This document shows, in pieces, positions 41,067 to 46,874 of a stretch of DNA of 46,874 nt. Made by a program: the position numbers and the translations under genes. The DNA lies in assembly GCA_964477085.1 (NCBI GenBank), contig CAYZDF010000018.1, positions 1 through 46,874 on the forward strand, given 5' to 3'. The notes beneath the pieces were generated by a model. The model worked only from the letters and a program-made list of their open reading frames with translations. It was not told the origin of the DNA and did no database searches. The stretch is from Dichloromethanomonas sp964477085. Lineage in GTDB: Bacteria > Bacillota > Desulfitobacteriia > Desulfitobacteriales > Syntrophobotulaceae. How positions within the stretch are numbered: the stretch's first letter is position 1; each line of letters opens with the position of its first letter.

Positions 41067-43457
41067 TTGATCGCTTCAGAAAAAGTACTAGCTAAATTGG
41101 ATTATGGAAAAATAAGGGATAAACTCAGTGCGCATTGCGTTCTTCCCAGGGCGAAAGAGCTGGCCGGAGAGCTTATCCCTGTTTCAGAAATACGGATTGT
41201 GAAAGAAATGCTCAGAGAAACCGATGAAGGGAAGACCTTGCTTCGGCTGAACCCCTTATTCTCGGTACGAGGGGCGAAGGAGATTCGGCCTTATCTGGAG
41301 AGATGTGACAGGGGAGGAATCCTTGACCCGGAAGAATTGCTGGAGATTCGGGATACCCTGAAAACGGCACGTCAGATCCGGAACACCTTGGTGGAGACCA
41401 ACCAATCCGGAAAAGACAATTATTCTGAACTCTTTATGCTGCGGGTAATCGTCGAGGTGATTACCCCGCAGAAGAATATCGAAGATGAAATCACAAGGTG
41501 TGTCTCTGAAGACGGCAATATCACAGATCGTGCTTCGGAGGAACTTGGCAGATTACGGCGCTCTAAGAATACCCTGCAGCAGAGAATCCGGGACAGCCTC
41601 GATGGAATTCTAAAAAATTCCGGTTACCAGAAAATGCTCCAGGATCATGTCATCACAACCAGGGGTGACCGGTATGTTGTGCCCATCAAAGTGGAATATA
41701 GTTCGGCATTTCCAGGAATTGTTCATGACCAGTCGGCCAGCGGTGCAACAGTTTTTATCGAGCCGATGGTGGTCGTACAGCTGGGGAATGAATTGCGTGA
41801 GGTTATCCTCAAGGAGAATAGGGAAATACAACGAATTCTCCAACAGCTTACGGCACTGGTTGCCGTAAAAGTACCGGAGCTTACCGTTCTCTACGAAGCG
41901 ATCGCTAAATTGGATTTTATATTGGCTAAAGCTCATCTGAGTGAAGATATGGAAGCGGGTTCCCCTTTGGTCGTTACCAAACATGAAGTCAAATTCGTCA
42001 AGGCCAGACACCCGCTGCTAACTGGGCCTGTAGTCCCCATCTCAGTGGAACTGGGAAAGGGATATCGTTTCTTAGTGATTACCGGCCCCAATACCGGCGG
42101 TAAAACCGTAACTTTAAAGACCATTGGACTGTTGGCGGTGATGACCCAGTCCGGACTCCACATTCCGGCAGAGGCTGACTCCAAAATGGGAATCTTCACT
42201 CGGATATTTGTGGATATCGGTGATGAACAAAGCGTTGAGCAATCGTTGAGTACTTTTTCCGGTCATATGACCAATATCGTGGATATCATGGGAGAAGCAG
42301 ATGATAAATCACTGGCTTTATTTGACGAATTAGGTGCGGGAACGGATCCGGCTGAAGGGGCAGCGTTGGCAATGGCCATTCTTTCAGAGCTTTTGGAAAG
42401 AGGATGTTACGGGGTCGCCACTACACATTACGGGACACTCAAATCCTTTGCCTATAATACTCTTGGAGTGGAAAATGCTTCTGTTGAGTTTGATCCGGAG
42501 TCCTTAAAACCGACTTACCGGCTTTTGACAGGAATCCCAGGACGCAGCAACGCTTTCTCGATCGCCCAGAGACTTGGTTTATGCGAAAAAGTATTAGATA
42601 AAGCACGGACCTTCATCTCCAACCGGGAGATGCAAGAAAGCGACTTGTTGGAAAACTTAGAGGATACCCAAAGGGAAATCGAAACCAAGAAACGCCAGAT
42701 TGAGGCAGAACAGCGGGATGCAGAACAGAAAGTTCAGGAACTCAAACAAAAGAATAGAGAGTTAGAAGAAAAATATGACGAGATCCTTCATAAAGCTAAA
42801 GAAGAGGCTGTAGAGATCGTTCGTAAAGCTAAGCTAGATGCTGAAGCTATTATTAAGGAAATGAAAGAAGCACAGAAAAAAGAAAGGCGGGAGCAGCAGG
42901 CAGCGACGGAAAGAGCGCGGCAAGGACTCAAAAAACTCTCCGATGGGATTTATGAAGGTGGAAAAGGCAGGAGAGATAAAGGGGGACCCAAGCCCCATCA
43001 GATTGAGCCCGGACAAACGGTCTATATGCCGAACTTAAGGCAAAAAGGTCAGGTTTTGCAAAAGCCTGATAATAATAACGAGGTTCTGATTCAAGCCGGT
43101 ATCATGAAGGTCAATGTTCCGATTTCAGAAATCCGTCTAATAGATGAGACCAGAAGGCCGGACCATTTTGAAAAAACCATCAAGGGTAGTCTTGGACTTC
43201 AGAAAGCTGTTAATCTTAGAAGCGAGATTGATCTTAGGGGAAAGCTTGTCGAAGAAGCCATTGAAGAATTGGATAAATACCTCGATGATGCCGTGATTAC
43301 CGGAATCAACCAGGTCAGTGTCATCCACGGTAAAGGGACAGGTGCGCTCCGTGCCGGTATTCATCAGTTTTTAAAAACACACCCTCATGTTAAGGCATAT
43401 AGGTTGGGTGAATATGGTGAAGGTGATACCGGAGTCACCATTGTTGATTTGAAATAA
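41067..43457 (+). CDS. mutS2: Endonuclease MutS2 (RqcU)
   Basis: The 796-residue protein lacks the mismatch-recognition domain of MutS. It has the clamp/lever region, an ATPase with Walker A GPNTGGKTVTLKT (K346) and ALFDELGAGTDPAEGAALA, a long coiled coil (~520-640) and a C-terminal Smr nuclease domain with EIDLRGKLVEEAIEELDKYL and VIHGKGTGALR. MutS2 acts on recombination intermediates and on collided ribosomes. The TTG start directly follows the stop of the U32 gene, with GAGGAGTG upstream, so the two are coupled. Confidence 0.95.
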   Translation: MIASEKVLAKLDYGKIRDKLSAHCVLPRAKELAGELIPVSEIRIVKEMLRETDEGKTLLRLNPLFSVRGAKEIRPYLERCDRGGILDPEELLEIRDTLKTARQIRNTLVETNQSGKDNYSELFMLRVIVEVITPQKNIEDEITRCVSEDGNITDRASEELGRLRRSKNTLQQRIRDSLDGILKNSGYQKMLQDHVITTRGDRYVVPIKVEYSSAFPGIVHDQSASGATVFIEPMVVVQLGNELREVILKENREIQRILQQLTALVAVKVPELTVLYEAIAKLDFILAKAHLSEDMEAGSPLVVTKHEVKFVKARHPLLTGPVVPISVELGKGYRFLVITGPNTGGKTVTLKTIGLLAVMTQSGLHIPAEADSKMGIFTRIFVDIGDEQSVEQSLSTFSGHMTNIVDIMGEADDKSLALFDELGAGTDPAEGAALAMAILSELLERGCYGVATTHYGTLKSFAYNTLGVENASVEFDPESLKPTYRLLTGIPGRSNAFSIAQRLGLCEKVLDKARTFISNREMQESDLLENLEDTQREIETKKRQIEAEQRDAEQKVQELKQKNRELEEKYDEILHKAKEEAVEIVRKAKLDAEAIIKEMKEAQKKERREQQAATERARQGLKKLSDGIYEGGKGRRDKGGPKPHQIEPGQTVYMPNLRQKGQVLQKPDNNNEVLIQAGIMKVNVPISEIRLIDETRRPDHFEKTIKGSLGLQKAVNLRSEIDLRGKLVEEAIEELDKYLDDAVITGINQVSVIHGKGTGALRAGIHQFLKTHPHVKAYRLGEYGEGDTGVTIVDLK

Positions 43458-43507
43458 GCGTGTTCAAGAAATCAAACGGCCAAAGCACCAAACTGTGATT
43501 TAAAATT

Positions 43508-43541
43508 AAGAGGCTGTTGCATTACGCGACAGCCTCTTTGG
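43508..43541 (+). terminator. Intrinsic terminator after mutS2
   Basis: AAGAGGCTGT (43508-43517) and ACAGCCTCTT (43529-43538) form a 10-base stem ending in TTT. The next gene is convergent. Confidence 0.75.
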
Positions 43542-43576
43542 CATATTTTGATTTTTAGAATATTTCTTGTACCTAA

Positions 43577-46243
43577 TTAGTCTGTAATCTCCAATGTTAC
43601 AGGATTGGAGGGCGGGCCGACCGTAAAGGTTTCATTGTCCATAATGGAAGCCCAGAAGGTATAAGCCCCTGGAGCGGAACCGTTTCCTGACAGGTTTAAA
43701 CGGTAGTTGATAAACTTCGTGCTGTTATCTTCCGGTACATAAGTCTCTAAATAGGATAATCCCGGCCGTTTGATATACAGCATGACGGTATAGTTTTTAG
43801 TATCATAACTGGACAACATAGGAATTTGAATTTTTGTAGTCTTTGTATCATAGGTTGGAGAGCCAATCGATAACTGAGGAAGGTTAGCATCGCCCAGCGG
43901 TGGAGATTCCCCAGTTGGATTATTTCCGTCATCCTGAAGATTGTCGGCAGTTTTTTCTGGCATTTTGAAAGGAGCCTCATCTTTAGGCCAGGTTACATCT
44001 TTTGGACGTCTGGGCACATTTAAAACCACCTTGTTAACTGCACCATAAGTGTCATCTGGTACGAGTACATTCGGGTTAGTCGGATCAACTTTAACTTCGA
44101 TCCAGGCATCGCTTACACTCGTCGGCACACTGTCAACGGCACAGATTTCATTGGAGACAAATTGGTCGGGAGTCAGGCTGCTGGGCAGCAATCCGGATTT
44201 AAGATCAAATTTGACCGAAGTTAAACCTTGGGGTCGGCTGATACTGGATTGTACCGGCAAGTCTTCATGGGCCACGGTCATCACCTGTTTCCAGATGCTG
44301 GCGGGATAACTTCCGCCATAAACTTTATATAGATAGTGCTTCTTATCTTCGTCCGAGTCATAGCCCATCCAGACAACACCGACATATTTTGGACTATAGC
44401 CGGCGAACCAAGCGTCAGGGTTACCGGACTTATAACCGTATTTCTTAGGATCGAGGGAAGTTGTACCGGTTTTGCCGCAAATATACCAATTGCCGATTCT
44501 TGCTCTCGTACCGGTACCTGAAGTCACAACCGTTCTTAAGAGGTCGTTCATCAGATAAGCAGTAGTTTCCTTCATCACTCGTTTTTTGGTAGGAGTGGTT
44601 TCGATGAGAGTTTTACCATCAGGACCGTTTACTTTGACTACACTGAAAGGTTCTGTCTTAACTCCATTATTGGCAAATGTACCGTAAGCAGAAGCCATTT
44701 CCAATGTCGATACTTCGAAAGTACCTAGGCTAAGACTTAATACTTTTTGGTTTTCGTTCAGAGGGAGGCCCAATTTATTTTTAGCAAATTCCCAGCTATA
44801 GTTGATACCCATGGCATCTAACAGTTTTACTGCATAGACATTCACTGAATCCCGTACAGCCTCCCGCATGGTGATAAGACCTCTCCAACCGGAGGTTTCC
44901 GTATCATAGTCTACCGGAGCCCATACTCCGCCTGAGCCATTATCGTATTTTACCGGCATATCATCAAAGACTGTTCCGGGATAGAAACCGCCGTGTTCTA
45001 AAGCAGGTGCATAGACTACCAAAGGTTTGGCTGTTGAACCAGGTTGGCGTCTGGATTGGGAAGCTCGGTTTAAGCCCATTGGTGTATATTTTCTTCCGCC
45101 AATAATTGCTGTGATAGCACCTGTCTCAGGTTCAAGAACAGTCATTGCGCCTTGGACAGGGATCTCATCGACACTCTTTGGAAAGTTATCAGGATTGGCA
45201 AAAGCCTTTTCTGCCACGTCCTGAATCTTGGAATCAACCGTAGTGTAGATATGCAAGCCACCATTATAAATCTGCTCGGGTGTAAATTTATATTTGTCTT
45301 GGAGTTCACCAATGACATAATCAACGAAGTAAGGGTGTTTTTTGTTGCGGGTTGAGATTTCCGGCAAGTCTACTTTGGTTTGTTTGGCTTTGACCTGTTC
45401 TACAAAAGTAAAAGGCTCATCCTTAAACTTTTCGAAATCCTCTGCGGTAATAATTCCGCTGTCCCGCATGATTCCCAGTACAATGGCACGTCTTTTTTGA
45501 GCTTTATCCGGATTTAAGTAGGGATCATATGCGCTGGGGGCCTGCGGAAGTCCTGCCAACAGAGCTACTTCAGCCGGATTTAGATCTTTTAATTCTTTGC
45601 CGAAGTAGGTCTGGGCAGCCGTTCGAATTCCAAAGGAAGATTCTCCGAAAAAGATCCTATTTAAATAGAATGTTAAAATCTCATCTTTGGTATAGGTGCG
45701 TTCAATTTGAATCGCCAGGACAAGCTCCTGGATCTTACGTGTGAACTTTTTAGCAGTTGGGTCTTCAATAAAAGCATTTTTAGCAAGCTGAATAGTGATC
45801 GTACTGCCACCCTCGGATAAAGACCCGCTTTTCAGATTATTAATCGCCGATTTTATAATCCGGATAGGATCGGCCCCGAAGTGATCGTAAAAACGTTTGT
45901 CTTCTACAGCGACAAAAGTATCCGTTACCAACTTCGGAATATTCGCAAAGTCAACCAGTAGTCTGTTTTCTGAAGCATGAAGCTGGGCGATGGGAGTCCC
46001 TTCTTTATCGTACACAATAGAAGATTCTTTTTGCTCTGCGAGGATATTGGGATCCCACTCAGGTGTTCCGAGTGCTGCAGTGATTGTAAAAGCACCTACT
46101 GCGACCGAGGTTAGAATAAAAACTCCTAAAAATGCAATGAGGATAGTTTTTAACCTTATTCTATTTTTTCTTTTCTTCATTGGACGAACTCTTCTGTTTT
46201 TTTGTTCCGGATTTCGGTTGCCGGAATTCATGTTATTGGCCAT
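43577..46243 (-). CDS. Class A penicillin-binding protein (transglycosylase/transpeptidase, PBP1A-like)
   Basis: The 888-residue bifunctional peptidoglycan synthase has a short basic cytoplasmic tail, one membrane span (~residues 33-58), a GT51 domain with the catalytic Glu114 in AVEDKRFYDHFG and GGSTITIQLAKN, then a transpeptidase domain with S403-T-A-K, S-V-N and C-G-K-T-G-T-T. The last ~150 residues are proline-rich then Ig/FnIII-like and are probably exported cell-wall contacts. AGGAGG lies 8 bases before the ATG. It is convergent with mutS2 and divergent from the rRNA promoter region. Confidence 0.95.
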   Translation of the reverse strand: MANNMNSGNRNPEQKNRRVRPMKKRKNRIRLKTILIAFLGVFILTSVAVGAFTITAALGTPEWDPNILAEQKESSIVYDKEGTPIAQLHASENRLLVDFANIPKLVTDTFVAVEDKRFYDHFGADPIRIIKSAINNLKSGSLSEGGSTITIQLAKNAFIEDPTAKKFTRKIQELVLAIQIERTYTKDEILTFYLNRIFFGESSFGIRTAAQTYFGKELKDLNPAEVALLAGLPQAPSAYDPYLNPDKAQKRRAIVLGIMRDSGIITAEDFEKFKDEPFTFVEQVKAKQTKVDLPEISTRNKKHPYFVDYVIGELQDKYKFTPEQIYNGGLHIYTTVDSKIQDVAEKAFANPDNFPKSVDEIPVQGAMTVLEPETGAITAIIGGRKYTPMGLNRASQSRRQPGSTAKPLVVYAPALEHGGFYPGTVFDDMPVKYDNGSGGVWAPVDYDTETSGWRGLITMREAVRDSVNVYAVKLLDAMGINYSWEFAKNKLGLPLNENQKVLSLSLGTFEVSTLEMASAYGTFANNGVKTEPFSVVKVNGPDGKTLIETTPTKKRVMKETTAYLMNDLLRTVVTSGTGTRARIGNWYICGKTGTTSLDPKKYGYKSGNPDAWFAGYSPKYVGVVWMGYDSDEDKKHYLYKVYGGSYPASIWKQVMTVAHEDLPVQSSISRPQGLTSVKFDLKSGLLPSSLTPDQFVSNEICAVDSVPTSVSDAWIEVKVDPTNPNVLVPDDTYGAVNKVVLNVPRRPKDVTWPKDEAPFKMPEKTADNLQDDGNNPTGESPPLGDANLPQLSIGSPTYDTKTTKIQIPMLSSYDTKNYTVMLYIKRPGLSYLETYVPEDNSTKFINYRLNLSGNGSAPGAYTFWASIMDNETFTVGPPSNPVTLEITD

Positions 46244-46751
46244 TTCATGCGCCTCCTGTTAAGGGCCTCCTTAGTAAATAATAAACTCAAAACATTATAT
46301 CATATTTTACATACGTCAAAAACAGTATGGATTTGGTAAAAGCTTGATATGAAATCTACTTACAATTAAATTAAGAAGTAACAAGTTATTTAAGTACTCA
46401 TATGACTTTCCAAATATGATCGGACTTAAACACCGCGCAAATATGATGCTCTGGAGTGATTTTTATTCCGGAAAGTTGATCATTGTATATAATAGGTAAT
46501 TTTCAGATTCGTTTGTAGTTGTTTCCTGGTCAGGAACGCTTTATATTTCCCAACATATAATGTGTTGAATGATTCGTTTGAAGATGGATACTTCTGCATA
46601 CACAGCATACAATATTAGCATAAGTACATACTTATGCATTTATGAGACTGTTAACATATTTTTGTGTGATAGCGTAAAAATGCTGTAGAAAAGCGGAAAA
46701 AAATGTTTGAACAATAAATATAAAAATTTTATATTTCGTTGCATTTTGCTG

Positions 46752-46780
46752 TTGACAGTCAGAAAACAGCGTGATATTAT
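46752..46780 (+). promoter_or_regulatory. Strong promoter of a presumed rRNA operon
   Basis: TTGACA (46752-46757) and TATTAT (46775-46780) are 17 bases apart. A TATAAT at 46778 with a 20-base spacer overlaps. The 46244-46750 stretch before it is AT-rich, and I see no gene, tRNA or repeat there. Confidence 0.65.
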
Positions 46781-46783
46781 AAT

Positions 46784-46874
46784 AAAGCGTCTCGGGGGGC
46801 AAACGTCTGAGAGACCAGATGATCATTGAAAACTGAACAACAAGAAAAGAATTAAAGCTAGACTCGTCAAATGA
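46784..46874 (+). other. rRNA operon leader; window ends at about the start of 16S rRNA
   Basis: The leader contains ATTGAAAACTGAACAACAAG, the boxA-like antitermination segment commonly seen ahead of or between rRNA genes in Firmicutes. The last bases (TCAAATGA) fit the sequence directly before the universal GAGTTTGATC start of 16S rRNA. The gene itself is outside the window, so this is inferred. Confidence 0.6.

Noticed and set aside
41610..42011. 133-residue minus-strand open frame inside mutS2
   Set aside because: Shadow of conserved coding sequence; no ribosome-binding site or motif.
46632..46826. Minus-strand frame across the rRNA promoter
   Set aside because: AT-rich chance frame covering a strong opposite-strand promoter.
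1..46874. CRISPR arrays, tRNA genes and intact insertion sequences
   Set aside because: I looked for regularly spaced repeats, cloverleaf-like segments ending in CCA and transposase motifs and saw none; a dedicated scan could still find a divergent case.

Overview
This window looks like chromosome from a low-to-moderate-GC, Gram-positive endospore-former of the Clostridia, most like the Desulfitobacterium/Dehalobacter/Desulfosporosinus group. That placement is inferred from gene content and order: ytxC-thrS, infC-rpmI-rplT-trmH, yqzL-pheS-pheT-zapA and U32-mutS2. It is also inferred from T-box leaders, an L20-type infC leader and the style of ribosome-binding sites. No database search was possible.

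Region 1 (1-15250) is a glycogen/alpha-glucan block. It holds the 3' end of glgB, then glgP, glgC, glgD, glgA and an unusual 1202-residue fusion of a GH13 amylase/pullulanase-like enzyme with a GH77 4-alpha-glucanotransferase. After these come pgi, a glucokinase on the opposite strand, and a phosphoglucomutase. Together they connect glucose, G6P and G1P to ADP-glucose and branched glycogen, and back again through phosphorolysis and debranching.

Region 2 (15250-17480) is an AT-rich island: a small excisionase-like HTH protein, a C5-cytosine methyltransferase and a convergent 180-residue protein with a PD-(D/E)XK-like pattern. It is best read as a type II restriction-modification system whose nuclease is hard to recognise.

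Region 3 (17480-25870) holds an ArsR/SmtB regulator with an intact alpha5 metal-site pattern beside a perfect 23-2-23 palindrome, a YkvI-like transporter, an orphan Cache-like membrane protein, ytxC, T-box-controlled thrS, yhaM and a BMP-type lipoprotein. It ends in decayed ktrA and XRE-regulator fragments.

Region 4 (25870-34830) is translation machinery: an attenuated infC leader, infC with an ATT start, rpmI, rplT, a TrmH-family methyltransferase that also seems to lack a standard start codon, yqzL, a Phe T-box, pheS, pheT and zapA. It is followed by an ACT-domain/DUF711 pair.

Region 5 (34830-46874) has an orphan receiver protein, an ECF sigma factor with a linked membrane protein, a small secreted protein, and a metalloenzyme gene split by a -1 frameshift at an A8 tract. 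It also has a U32 peptidase-family protein, mutS2, a class A penicillin-binding protein, and at the right edge a strong promoter and leader that appear to stop just before a 16S rRNA gene.

The most interesting unexplained structure is a pair of related arrays of small hairpins with GGA in the loops (28545-28731 on +, 33271-33333 on -). Their loops match the CsrA/RsmE recognition pattern CA-N-GGA-N-G and they share linker sequences. One lies in the 5' leader of pheST and the other lies antisense between the ACT-domain and DUF711 genes. They could be a CsrA-binding RNA family in a Gram-positive bacterium, or a dispersed palindromic repeat that happens to carry this motif.
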